Part shown: in pieces, positions 11,250-23,984 of the stretch
How positions within the stretch are numbered: the first letter of the stretch is position 1
Layout: every line of letters starts with the position of its first letter
Assembly: GCF_012489685.1 (NCBI RefSeq)
Contig: NC_080041.1
Span: 97,215,090 to 97,279,089 of the forward strand
DNA from: Lotus japonicus
Lineage: Eukaryota > Streptophyta > Magnoliopsida > Fabales > Fabaceae
Reading direction: 5' to 3'
Length of the DNA stretch: 64,000 bases
Notes under the pieces: generated by a model
What the model was told of the DNA's origin: nothing
Databases searched by the model: none
What the model saw: the letters and a program-made list of their open reading frames with translations, nothing else
Program-made: the position numbers and the translations under genes

Positions 11250-12990
11250 AAGTGTAAGGTTCAAATGAGTTCTCACATACAGAGATGAAATGTTTTGTTG
11301 ACAAAACGACAAAACTACTGTTGAAAATCAACATGAAGAATGAGAAAGACTAATTCAAAGCAAGAGATGAAACCCCGAAGATAAGTCAGCTGAAGTTCAC
11401 AAAACCAAGTGCTATACTTGTCAAGCAGTATCTATCTTCTGGTATCGTCCGCACAAGCATAGTCGTCTCACCTCTATCGTTCAAGAAGACATTGTCCATT
11501 TCACTATCTTCCGGCTACAATCTTCAAGATCACAATCGTCTGACCATAACACTTATGCAAAAGGTTCCTATTACAAGATGAACTACAGTCATGAAGAATG
11601 AGCTAAGAAAAAGAAAATCAATTCGCTACTGAAGAAGGTGAAACAAAGAGCAATATTTTTTCACAAGTGACTTGCCTAAACACTGTCAAATCATCAGAAA
11701 TCTATGAAGCACGAAGAAAAGTCACACCTGACACTTAGCATCAACGGCCAAGAAGCTTTTTAGACTCAGCGGTAGCTCTGAACATTTATGGTTGAAAAGA
11801 AGTAACAAAAGTACAATTCACAACTATCATAGACGATGAAGACATGCTGAAAAGCTTACCTTTGTACTATTAAGTCTTCATCTATCTGATACAAGCCATA
11901 ACAACTGTTTCGACAGTACTTGTGGTCAGAACGACTCTTTTCTACTCTCTAATTTCTACAAGAAGATCTTCGGCAAACTACCGAAACATACAAGCCCTTG
12001 CAACGGTCATATGCTGAAGACTGAGTATAAATGAATTGATGAGAAAAGATCTGGGAGAGTTGGACAGCTGAGAGTGAGAGAGTGAAAGAGAGACACCTAG
12101 AGAAGAAAATAGAGATCAATAAAAGATGAAAGAAAAAAGAATGAAACAATGAAAGATACACCATGCACAAGTTGAGGGGGAGTATACTCAAACGACTTTG
12201 AAGTGCATTACCTTCATGAGTCTACACAAGCTGAAATTGTTCATCAATACAAGAAGCATGTAGGCAGTTCATACAACTCTTGGAAGCGGAGGTTCTACTT
12301 AAGCAAGACTATGTATTTGAAGACCTAAAATAAAAGAGCAAGAGTGGAGTGGAAGAAAAAGCAAGGCCCAATTGAAATAGATACAATGTCTATGCATGTG
12401 CTAGAAAAAGCAAGAGTGAAAGAGAAAAATGCCCAAAATAAAATATACAAGTTCTAAGTCTTAGAAAGAACAACAGAAAGTGACAATGATCATGTATCTT
12501 CAATGTCCACTCTACTAATTGATCAAGTCATAGAGATTAGGATTGAGAGCACCATGAAAACACCAACTCTATCCTATACAACTCATTGAGATGAATGTTT
12601 TTGCAAGATCTGTAAGCATCTCTAGTGCATGTATAAGCCGCACCTCTTGTAAACTAAATGTAATTCTTGGAAGCCTGATGAGGCTTGTACAATAATATAT
12701 GCAAGGAGAAGTCCTAAGAATACTCGTTAGTGCCTGAAGAGGCATGAGAAACAATACTTGAATGTACAAAGAGTCAAAGAATACTTGTAAGGAGAAGTTC
12801 GAAGAATACTTGTTAGTGCCTGAAGAGGCATGGGAAACAATACTTGAATGTGTTTGAAGAGGCATGGTAAAAAAATACTTGTAAGGAGAAGTCCTAGGTA
12901 CTTATTAGTGAAAAGCTTGGTGGATACGAAGGACTGGATGTATCCCTCTAACTTTGGGTGAACCCGGATAAAATATGTGTGTACATTATC
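11250..12990 (+). mobile_element. Decayed copia-like (Sirevirus-type?) LTR region
   Basis: A polypurine tract TTGAGGGGGAGTA at about 12171-12183 is of the kind that precedes a copia 3' LTR. The downstream block ends with GACTGGATGTATCC and GGGTGAACCCGGATAAA (about 12930-12972), a sequence style I associate with Sirevirus LTRs. The region 12690-12900 contains tandem units with GTAAGGAGAAGT and TGCCTGAAGAGGCATG. No intact gag or pol frame is visible and no termini or target duplication could be fixed. Confidence 0.45.
12690..12900. repeat. Tandem repeat within the copia-like region
   Basis: Two to three imperfect units of roughly 90-100 bp containing AAGGAGAAGTCCTA, CCTGAAGAGGCATG and AAACAATACTTGAATG. 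Shorter partial units occur at the right end. Confidence 0.6.
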
Positions 12991-13719
12991 TACTGCTCTC
13001 TATATCACTTCTACTGTCATCACTGCACTTCATTAGATGACGCATTCATCTAAAGCTATTAGTAGCATCCATGAAAGATCTAGTTAATCGCAATCAAATT
13101 CCATAGATACAATCCAAGCTCCCCATTGCTGTGTCCTTGTGGTTTTTCTAAGTAGGGTTGTGCTACTCAAACATTTCAAAGTTAGGACATTCAAAACTTG
13201 TCTGAAATTAGTTTTTAAATAAAAAATCTAAAACATAAATCAAGAGATGTTTTGTTTTAAAAAATGAAAGGATGAACTGTTTCTAAAAACAGTTTTTAAA
13301 AATACATTACATTTTTTTTGCTTTTAGCAACTGTTTGCTACAAATCGGTAAAAATTGTAGTAAAAAACGCATCAAGAATCAGTTCTCACCTGTTGCAAAA
13401 AATGGTTTAAGGCAGCACATTTTTCACAATACTAAATAAGTGTTCCATACAATAAGTTACACTTTCACAATGTTATCATATAGTACAAAAAATTGCTATC
13501 AAAATGAGTAGGTAACACCGGAACATGAGACCTTTAGAGACTGTTGCGTAAACTTTAAGACATATTTTATGTGTCTATTTGAACTGTTGCTAAAGTGATA
13601 GATTATTTCTAACAAATTTGCAAAAAAATTTCAGTTTTTAAAATCGATTTTCAAAAGCTACAAAAGAACAAAACCTCAATCAACACACCTAGTTTTGGTG
13701 ACTTTTAAGGGATTTGGAT

Positions 13720-13940
13720 CCCCTCGTATGTTAATTTCACATGATCATGTCATGTGAAAGATCTAAACCATTAATTACTTTTTTTAATGAAATCTGATGG
13801 TTATTATTATTTTCTGCACAATTTTAATTTTCTCTCTCTCTATATATATATCCATTAAGGGTCCAAATTTCATTAAAATAAAATTAAAGGCTGAGATCTT
13901 CACATGATCATGTTATGTGAGATTAACACATGATGGAATA
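13720..13940. mobile_element. Small palindromic MITE
   Basis: Inverted arms of about 40 bp at 13727-13775 and 13891-13932 share TTAAT(T/C)TCACAT, ATGATCATG and AGATCT. The centre is AT-rich with a (CT)n(AT)n run at 13830-13852. Its total size of about 220 bp fits a MITE. The exact ends and target duplication were not resolved. Confidence 0.45.
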
Positions 13941-14001
13941 TAAATATACTTTTAAGTGTCATATATAGATTGTATAATTAAAACAAGACGTGACAAAAAG
14001 A

Positions 14002-14545
14002 GGGCTTAATTGTAACGTTGGTCCCCGACGTTTACCAATACCACGATTTTAGTCCCCCACCTAATTTAATTACATGGATGGTCCCCGACGTTGTAGGTCG
14101 TGTGCAACGTTAGTCCTACCGTTTATTTTTTAATGGAGGAGGCTTACGTGGACGTCAAATTGGAGAGAGAAAGGAGGTATGAGGAGAGAGGGAAGCATGT
14201 GAGTATCACGTGACCCTTATCTGAATCCATTATACCCAAACCCCTGACCTCCCTAGAACGAAGAAGGTAACACGATTTAGATCCCTAAGGTTTCAGATTT
14301 GGGTATAATGGGTTCATATAAGGTTCACGCGAGTTCACGTGATACTCACGTGCTTCCCTCTCTTCTCATACCTCATTTTTCTCTCCAACTAGACGTTCAC
14401 GTAAGTCTCCTCCATTAAGAAATAAACGGTAGGACTAACGTTGCACACGACCTACAACGTCGGGGACCATTCATGTAATTAAATTAGGTGAAGGACCAAA
14501 ATCGTGGTATTGGTAAACGTCGGGGACCAAAGTTGCAATTAAGCC
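14002..14545. mobile_element. Foldback Mutator-type MITE, copy 1
   Basis: A 544 bp near-palindrome. The left arm starting GGGCTTAATTGTAACGTTGG is mirrored by the right arm ending GCAATTAAGCC, with arms of more than 200 bp and few mismatches. The flanks ACAAAAAGA (13993-14001) and AAAAAAAGA (14546-14554) match at 8 of 9 positions, consistent with a 9 bp Mutator-type duplication. The arms contain several CACGTGA motifs. It has no coding capacity. The termini match those of the element at 50259-50791. Confidence 0.8.
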
Positions 14546-14929
14546 AAAAAAAGAATGGGAGGTGTTTCAATTTTGAAATGTCAAAGTCTAACCATCATTT
14601 TCCATTACACATACCAAGGGATAGAACAAATATGATTCACATGTACTACTCAGATTTTCTACTAGTTTTGTGGGAAAAAAAGCTGCTATTATTGTCAAGA
14701 TAAATAATTGTATCTGACCCGATTCATGACTATTCCACGCTTGATATTTAATTAATAATAAAAATAGATTTATTAATTTCCTGTCAAACTTCATGTAATT
14801 TCACCATGTAAATATTTTTTATATTCTTTTATAAATACTAAATAGGTGAAGTTTTATTAAAATTTGTAAATACACGCACGAACAACATGTTTTATTAAGA
14901 TTTGTGTCAACCATTGTTGTGTAAGTTTC

Positions 14930-15960
14930 AGGGGAAATAGTGAACTGGTTTGAGCTTGTTAGTCCTCGGATTGTGCCTATTGGTGTTGACGGATGGACTT
15001 GGGATGATAGTGACTCGGGAAAATACAGGGTGAAGAATGCTTATGCATGGCTACATGATCAACACCAGCCTTCTACACTGGGAATGGATTTGGAAGCTCC
15101 CTATTCCAAAAAAAGTATGGATGTTTGTGTGGCTCTGTATGCATGAAGCTCTTCCATTCAACTCTAACCGGTTTAAATGCCACATGGCGCTGTCAGAAGC
15201 TTGCTCGCGTTGCACTACTCTGCGGGAAGATGATATTCATGCTTTGAGAGATTGCTCTATCTCTCTCGCATTATGGAATAAGATGGAAATTTCGACCTGG
15301 CCGGGCTTTGGATCGCTGGGCATGGCAGAGTGGATTACTCGCCAAGCCAGAAGCACTCATGCTCTTCGTTTCCTCGTCGGGCTCTAGGGCGTCTGGAAGT
15401 GGCGATGCAATGCGATTCTGGACACGACGCCTTGGCCCTTGGATGTTGCGTGGCGTAAGATCTGTCAGGAACATGATGTTATCCTCCGGGCTCAACGTCC
15501 TGATGGTATTGAGGGAGATCATGACAGGTTGAGTGTGGTTTGGCAGACACCTTCAGTAGTCATTAAGCTTAATGTTGACGACAACCACCGGGAGGAGAAC
15601 AATTCCATGGGTGGTGGTGGTGTGTTCCGGAATAGTTCTGGCGAGTGGATCAGTGGGTTTATGTCTCATGCTATGAATGAGAGTCCCTTTTGTGCAGAAG
15701 CCCTTGCATTGCGTGATGGGCTTCAGCTGGCGTGGAGAGAGGATTTCGTAAACTAATTTGTGAATCAAACAACTTAGAGGTGGTTAAGGCTGTGCAACAT
15801 TGGGGCAGCTTGGACACCCACGTTCATGGGCAGATTCTGAGCAAAATTCGTGAGCTTCTGAACAGGAACTAGCGTGTGGAGCTTGGGTGGGTGGCTCGTG
15901 AGGGAAAATGGTTGCGGATTGACTTGCGAAACAGAGCTCTCTTATCTCTTTATTTGGGTT
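14930..15960 (+). pseudogene. LINE ORF2 3' remnant (zf-RVT and RNase H)
   Basis: Plus-strand fragments in several frames resemble the C-terminal part of a plant LINE ORF2. 14940-15146 reads WTWDDSDSGKYRVKNAYAWL. 15037-15387 is a zf-RVT-like stretch with CSRCTTLREDDIHALRDC. 15439-15756 is an RNase H-like stretch with KLNVDDN...GGGGVFRNSSGEW and FCAEALALRDGL. The continuation 15780-15900 is in another frame. The endonuclease and reverse transcriptase are missing, and multiple frameshifts make it dead. The right end is abruptly replaced by the foldback element at 15978. Confidence 0.75.
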
Positions 15961-15977
15961 TAATGTGGTTGAGGTTT

Positions 15978-16652
15978 GTACCGTCATGGACTTTGAACTA
16001 GATGGTCAGATCCCTACCGAAAGGCCAGGCTGCCGTCCGAAGTTTGGACTAGACAGGTGAAGTTCGGGCTTACATGCTAGAAGACTAATGTAAAAGCCCA
16101 CTCCATTACGAATACATCCAACCGCTGATAAGGACGCAACCCGACTGTTGATCACGCGCTTGGTCAAAGGTCATGACTGTCGCTGACCAACACAGTCTGG
16201 CACCAAGTCAGCCGACCAGGTGATGAAGGGCTTCCTTGACAGACGGGATTGTTTCACAAGTCAACCGACACAGTAGTTATTAAGCCTCATTAACGGGCAT
16301 GATTGGTCAATTGTAATAATTACATTCGTTAGGGTTTAGAGGTTGACCTTCTATAAAAGGAAGACCTCCCCCTTCTATGTAGATCATCGGATAGACACTG
16401 AAATAATACTATATACCTTTTCATAGTCTTTTATGCTTCTGACCCCTTTGGAAACCCTTGTCGGAACATTGGCGCCCATGGGCTTTTACATTGCGTCCTT
16501 ATCAACGGTTGAATGTATTCGTAATGGAGTGGGCTTTTACATTAGTCTTCTAGCATGTAAGCCCAAACTTCACTTGCCCAGTCCAAACTTCGGAGGGCAG
16601 CCTTGCCTTCCGGTAGGGACCTGACCATCTAGTTCAAAGTCCATAACGGTAC
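15978..16652. mobile_element. Inverted-repeat element with LTR-like centre
   Basis: Two 162 bp arms, 15978-16139 and 16491-16652, are reverse complements with only scattered mismatches; both begin GTACCGT(C/T)ATGGAC when read inward. The roughly 350 bp centre contains TATAAAAGG at 16352-16360 and TTGGCGCCCATGG at 16469-16481. The second motif resembles the primer-binding region that follows some plant gypsy LTRs. No transposase and no clear target duplication were seen. It interrupts or abuts a LINE remnant. Confidence 0.6.
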
Positions 16653-19002
16653 TCAATTTTTTTTCTTGGTTTAACGTTTGTTGTCGCCATTGTCACCCTT
16701 TTGCCCTATTGATTCTACCAAGCTTTCTTTCATGTTAACATATTTAGCGTGCTCTTCTATGGAATTCTGCCATATCTTGCTTTGGAGACTTTTATAGTGA
16801 GGTGTGAAAAGTATTTCAACTCTGATTGCTTACCAAACTAGATGGAGTTTGAATTTTTGGTCCAAGCTTGGGACTAGTGTCGCTTTTGTCAAGAAATCTT
16901 ACAACCATTCATTTTTTCCTCGCAAAAGCTTTCACAAAGTATGAGAAATCTTTGATAAAACCTTTCTCATAATGAAATGACGAATGAATTGAGTTGACAG
17001 TTCCTCATAATCCTTATTCCTAATGGAATTAGGAGATAGTGGCTGAAATCAGTGAATAACCGCTTTCCTTAAAGTAAGCGTAAAAGTTTGGCAAACTAGA
17101 GTGTTTGAAGCTCATAGAAAAGACTTCAACGTGAGGATTGCATCCAAATGTTAGGTTGGGTTAGTATCCCTATGTATGGTTCTATTCTGTTCGACTTTCA
17201 AAAGCCTTTTGGAATATCTATCGTAATGATTTTCGAGGAGAAATGGTTTTGGATCTTCACCAACAATCCTCCGGTTCGGCATGATCCTTCTTTAAAATTA
17301 GTTGCCATATTTACACGGCTACATTCCGGTACCTCTTGCTTCCTTGTCCGCTCATGACAAATTGGTATTTGCGATATGTGGATAGATTTTTCCAACTCTT
17401 TCACCCTCTTTTTGATTTGCCAAACAAATTCATCAAGCTTAGGAGTTAGATCTTCAGCATTGGTCCACTCGCGACATTTTGAGAGAATGTTCCTTTAGTG
17501 GCAAATCCTCATCAGACAATTATCTTCTATGTGTTTGAACCATTGTTGTAGCAGTTTGATGATATTCCCCACATATGAGGACAAATGTTCTTTCATAAAT
17601 TAAACAATGCACTCTGATCCGCCGCAGAGCACACCACAGAACGACAAGGTGTACTTGGAAAAGACACTGTGATGCTCAAGTCAGTTTCTAGATCAGAGAG
17701 AGCAAAATGAGTAGTGCTTTTGTAAATGAACGAACAAACTTGTATTTATTGGCAATGATCGTAGTTTGCGTGAGTTGAGGTCTTTGGGAATGTCTTCTGA
17801 GATAGATGATTATCTGTAGATAATTTGGAAGTGTTTCATTAAACATGTCAGTTTCATCCGCTCGGTCATTGTTGAGACAAGATGTTCCTTGATTTAGTCG
17901 TTTAAGCCACCATGGCTCACTTGACTATGAGACCTTTGGGTTGTCGCAAATGCTATTGGACTTTGTGACCATTTGGAATGGTTGGAACAAAATAAAAATA
18001 GACAACACTGGCACACAACTCGGTGACTATTTTGTGAATAAAAATAAAAAATTAGGAAAGAAAAAACTAATAGTAGTAACTCATACAAAGCTTTTGTCCG
18101 ACTCTTTTAAAGTAAAAGATTTACTTTAATAAAGTAAGTTATTATAATTATTGATTGAATTGTTGTATTGACTTTCCAAAACAGATAACCATTACTAATG
18201 ATTATGATAATTTTAATCTCGAAAGCTTCAATGATGATTATCAGCTTGTTAGAAAAACCATCACTCTTGTAACATGATAACTTATTTTATTTCTTATCTA
18301 TCAAAACTAGGCTTCTAACTCTTCAATTTCAAGGACGTGTATCCTGGATATTCACGTATATTGAACCAGTCAATCAGAGGATTTGTTCTTTCCTCAATCA
18401 AAAAGCTCTTCCTCCACATCTTCAACATGATTTTTTATTTATTTATATCAAAACGTGAAACGTGATGTATAGTTATTTTATTGATATAAGTAATTTGCTT
18501 GTGAAAACGGTCCTACTAAAATACCTTAACCCCGCTTGCTTATTTCAAAATCATGGTTGAATTCCTGACACCAGAATACATTTGGGTTTTAAAAAGCGCC
18601 CTCAAGAACAGTCAAGTGTGGGTGGGTGGGTGGGCGGCCCCGTTAATATAAATACTTAAAAAGGTCAGGCCAATGAGTTGGTTTATAAAAAAAAAAAAAC
18701 CTTAAAACGGTGAGGACTGACTCAAACTTTAACGTTGATTTTGAAAATAACATTTCTTTCTATTAGAAATTTGTAGTATTTGTAACAATATCTAATACTA
18801 AGATATGTATGCGTGGTTTTTGCATTCCTTTGTGGTTTTTTTAATTTTGTATAGTGTCATCGGTTTAGTTTTCGTATTTGTGTTTTGTTGATTCTGGTGT
18901 TTTGAGTTGTACAAAATTCATTGTCAAGAGGGTCTATATCTTGACTTATTCAGCATTCAATAAATTTTTACTTTTGAAAAAATAATACACTGGAAAAAAT
19001 AA
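16653..19002. other. Intergenic, no gene recognised
   Basis: Only short open frames occur (for example 17148-17357 plus and 17894-18088 minus). None has a recognisable domain. A (GGGT)n run occurs near 18620-18640 and an A-run at 18690-18701. Confidence 0.4.
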
Positions 19003-19004
19003 TA

Positions 19005-19604
19005 CTCTATCCGTCCCTAATTATAAGTTAACATTGAGTTATATGTGATGTCACTAGATACTCATTCGTTCCCATTTATAAGTCACATTTTGAGAGTTTT
19101 TTGTCCTAAAATATAAGTCATTTTATAATACCAATGTACCATTTAATACATTTTTTCAAAGCTACCCTCATATTTAATATGAAAGAAATAGTGTGATTTT
19201 GAAGAAAATTAATTTAGAGAGAGAAATTCATGGGCAATCTGGAAAAGTTCATAAAACCTTTTACCAATTTATTGCTTGTGACTACTTTTCTTAATCAATA
19301 GAGACTTATAAATGGGGGCGGAGGGAATATAAGCTAACTATGCAAAAGCTAATAATAATAGAGACTTATAAATGGGAGCGGATGAAGTATTTGTTTCCAT
19401 ACTTGTCCTTGCATTTATTATTTTTTCAATTCCAAAATTTTGAAATTAAAACTCACTTTTACTCTCTTTCCTCCTAGAACTATCACTTAAATAGGGGAAA
19501 ATATATAAGATTGTACCATTTTTATAGAAATCAATGCATCAATTAAGACTTTCTTAATAAACGTGATTTTTACAACTTTAACTTATAATTAGGGATAAAG
19601 GGAG
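19005..19604. mobile_element. Stowaway-type MITE (outer)
   Basis: It begins CTCTATCCGTCCCTAATTAT and ends, read inverted, CTCCCTTTATCCCTAATTAT, flanked by TA at 19003-19004 and 19605-19606. The CTCCCTCCGTCCC-like terminus plus TA duplication is the Stowaway (Tc1/mariner MITE) signature. It is enlarged by the nested element at 19061. Confidence 0.75.
19061..19387. mobile_element. Stowaway-type MITE (nested)
   Basis: CTCATTCGTTCCCATTTATA at the left is mirrored by CTTCATCCGCTCCCATTTAT read inverted from 19387. TA flanks both ends (19059-19060, 19388-19389). A further partial terminus GGGGGCGGAGGGAA lies at about 19314-19327, so a third copy may be nested or duplicated here. Confidence 0.7.
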
Positions 19605-19689
19605 TATAAGAATGTGTTGATCTAGTGTAAGCAAGTTTCACTCCGTGAAGTTGAAAACCTATTAAATCCTCGACAAATTATTTATTGGG

Positions 19690-20312
19690 AGGCGCATTTA
19701 CAATTTCCAAAAAGAGTGAGAGTAACCTATGAGATTATGATCGGTGGCTTCATGCTACGCGGTTGCTGGACTCAGGTGTTACTGGCAGCAAACGTTGGAA
19801 GCCTCCTCCTCCGATTCGGTTTCTTTTATGGTGGATGGTGCTTATCACATCGGGCAACAGCGTATGAGCACTGGTGGGCTGGTTCGTGATTCAGTGGGGA
19901 AGTGGCTTGGTGGTTTTTATGCTGGAAGATATGGCAGGGATCCGTTGTTCGCTGAGATTCAAACAGTTTTGCAGGGGTTGAGGTTTCTTTGGCAAGGAAA
20001 TTGGCGTAAAGCTGTTTGTGGCGTTGATTGTCTAGCTTTAGTCCCAGCCCTTGGAAAGAAGAGTTCTGATTACCATGGTAGCTATTTAATGGAAATTCAG
20101 CTTATGTTATCTCGCAATTGAGATGTTCACATTTACCATGTGTCTTGGGATGGTAATGAGCCTGCTGATTGTCTTGCAGGGATTGGTGCTAGATTGGAAT
20201 GTGATGTTACTGTCCTGGAAGACCCTCCTCCCGAGGTCTTGCCTCTCTTGCTGAAGGATTTAGATCTGGTTTAGTTTCGTTGTTTAATTTTCCTATATAC
20301 CAAAAAAAAAAA
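19690..20312 (+). pseudogene. 5'-truncated LINE 3' end with RNase H fragment
   Basis: The 19744-20121 frame has RNase H features: FMVDGAYH, GGLVRDSVGKWLGG, FAEIQTVL and GVDCLAL. After a stop at 20121 the same reading frame continues with VHIYHVSWDGNEPADCLAG, so the fragment is broken by an in-frame stop. A short 3' UTR and an A-run at 20301-20311 end it. This is a typical 5'-truncated LINE copy. It lies only about 130 bp before the start codon of P450 copy 1, inside its promoter region. Confidence 0.75.
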
Positions 20313-20389
20313 TATATATATATAATCTGTTTTTGTTTTGGAAGCATATATGTATATGTAACATAATTAATATGAACCTCACCTACAAA

Positions 20390-20440
20390 TATCTCTATAT
20401 ATATCCTTTTTATCTTCAAAGGGAGATAAAGTTAGCAGTC
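20390..20440 (+). promoter_or_regulatory. TATA-containing leader of P450 copy 1
   Basis: CTATATATATCC at about 20394-20405 lies about 40 bp before the ATG. The following AGGGAGATAAAG-like leader is shared in modified form by the other two P450 copies, so this short stretch is ancestral promoter or leader kept after the LINE landed upstream. The function is inferred. Confidence 0.45.
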
Positions 20441-22075
20441 ATGGATCTGCTATTGATTATAACCTTAGTGTGTGCAGGCACTCTCACCTTCTTGATCCTT
20501 AGATTATTATTCAATCAAACCCACCGCACCATCAAGCTTCCACCAGGGCCAAGTTTCTTTCAGATCATAAGAAACATATTTGAACTTGGTAGGAATCCAC
20601 ACATAGCATTTACAAAACTCTCCAAAATTTATGGACCCATCATGACATTGAAACTAGGCAACATAACCACTATAGTTATCTCTTCTCCACAATTAGCCAA
20701 ACAAGTGTTGCTAGAGAATAGCCAAGCATTTTCTAGCAGGACAATTCCACATGTTATGCGTGTATTTGACCACCACAGAAGCTCAATCACGTTTCTTCCC
20801 CCATCAGAGCAGTGGAGGAACTATAGGAGAGTTTGTGCCACAAAAGTGTTCTCCCCACAAAAGCTTGACTCCACAAAAATTATTCGTCAACAAAAGCTGA
20901 AAGAGTTGTTGGGTTTTGTAAAGGACAAAAGCATAAAAGGTGAGGCTCTAGATCTTGGTAAGGCTGTTTTTACAACTGTGCTTAATTCAATTTCAAACAC
21001 ATTATTCTCTAAGGATTTATCTGACTCTACATCTGATGAGAAGTCTCAAGAGTTTAAGAACATTGTTGAGGGTGCCATGGAAGATGCTGGAAAGCCTAAC
21101 ATTGTGGACTTTTTTCCCATTCTTGGTCCACTTGACCCTCAAGGCCTTCAAGCTAGGATGTCCATTTATCTCACAAAGTTGATTAAAATTATTGATGGAA
21201 TTATTGAGGAAAGAATGTGTTCCAGAGTTTCAAAAATTGATTCTGGATCTGAGGTGGCCAATGATGTGTTAGATTCAATTCTTTGCAATGTTGAAGCCAC
21301 TCAGCTGAGCCGCAATGAGATGACACATGTGTTTCTGGTTAGTACTTGGTTTTCTAATAATTTCATTTTATAAATGATAAAGTTCTTAATAATACTTTAC
21401 ACAGTTTTCATCATTTAAATTATAAAAAGTTTGCTATTTTTTAAAAATAATGTTCCACTATAGGATTTATTTATTGCTGGAATCGACACAACAGTTGTCA
21501 CTGTGGAATGGGCAATGGCACAACTATTGCGTAACCCAGATAAATTAAAAAAAACAAGAGAAGAGTTATGTCAAGCAATTGGTGAGGATGAAACACTTGA
21601 AGAATCACACGTCTCAAAATTGCCTTACTTGCAAGCAGTGGTAAAAGAAATTTTTCGCTTGCATCCAGCAATTCCATTTCTTGTACCACGCAAATGTGAT
21701 GAAGATGTAACGATATCTGGCTTCCAAGTGCCAAAAGATGCACAAGTCATAGTCAATTTATGGGCCATAGGACGAGATCCAACCATTTGGGAAAATCCAG
21801 ATATGTTCTTGCCTGAAAGATTTTTGGACTGTGAGGTTAATTTTAAAGGTCACAATTTTGAGCTTATACCTTTTGGGGCTGGAAAAAGAATATGTGTTGG
21901 AATGCCATTAGCTGATAGGGCAGTGCATTTAATGCTGGCCTCCCTTCTGCACAACTTTGAATGGAAGCTAGCTGATGGCCTAACACCAGATCACATGAAT
22001 ATGAAGGAACAATTTGGGTTATCCTTAAAGAGGGTCCAACCTCTTCGAGTTCAAGCTATTTCACTCAAGACTTAA
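20441..22075 (+). CDS. Cytochrome P450, CYP76-like, copy 1
   Basis: An endoplasmic-reticulum-anchored haem monooxygenase of the CYP71 clan, most like CYP76 (geraniol 8-hydroxylase-like). CYP76 enzymes hydroxylate terpenoids and other small molecules; the substrate here is unknown. Exons are 20441-21337 and 21464-22075, with a 126 bp GT-AG phase-0 intron and 502 residues, normal for the family. The start was chosen by alignment with the other copies; an upstream in-frame ATG at 20333 lies in the leader. Visible features: membrane anchor about 3-23, LPPGP 33-37, W125xxxR129, AGIDTT 304-309, E361xxR364, PERF 416-419, and FGAGKRICVG with haem ligand Cys443. Oddities: the hinge after LPPGP reads SFFQIIRN where the sister copies read RP(L/Y)PIIGN, and the residue after the haem Cys is Val instead of Pro. 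It may be under relaxed constraint. Confidence 0.93.
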
Positions 22076-23633
<1,558 letters not shown>

Positions 23634-23689
23634 TGATTTTGGTGCTGCTATCATTTTCTCCATATGTAATTCTAGCCTGCTGGTGTGGA

Positions 23690-23984
23690 ACTTGGTAATT
23701 TTGGTGCTGCTATCATTTTCTCCATACGGTTACTCAATTACTAGGAGTTGAGCTGGTGATGTTTTGACATATGGAATGGGTTATATGGGTAGTAGTTGGT
23801 TAGTCAGCAGTTGCTATTGCTTGGGTGGGATATTTTGTGGCAGGGAACTAGTGCCTTATTTTTATATTGTCCTTGAGATTGTATTTGTTACATTTGCTTT
23901 TCTTCCTCCTTGTATTTGGGCATAGCACCCCTTGTGCTATTTTTGAATGCAATTCTTTAGCTTATCAAAAAAAAAAAAACTCTG
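23690..23984 (+). mobile_element. LINE 3' UTR and poly(A) tail
   Basis: It ends with TTGTATTTGGGCATAGCACC and CTTGTGCTATTTTTGAATGC, then AGCTTATC and an A-run at about 23969-23980. The same 3' end occurs at 30540-30606 and, more diverged, at 52045-52111. The left end is not resolved. Confidence 0.6.

Noticed and set aside
20333..20440. Upstream in-frame ATG as the start of P450 copy 1
   Set aside because: The extra 36 residues precede the membrane anchor and have no counterpart in the other two copies; the ATG at 20441 aligns with theirs.
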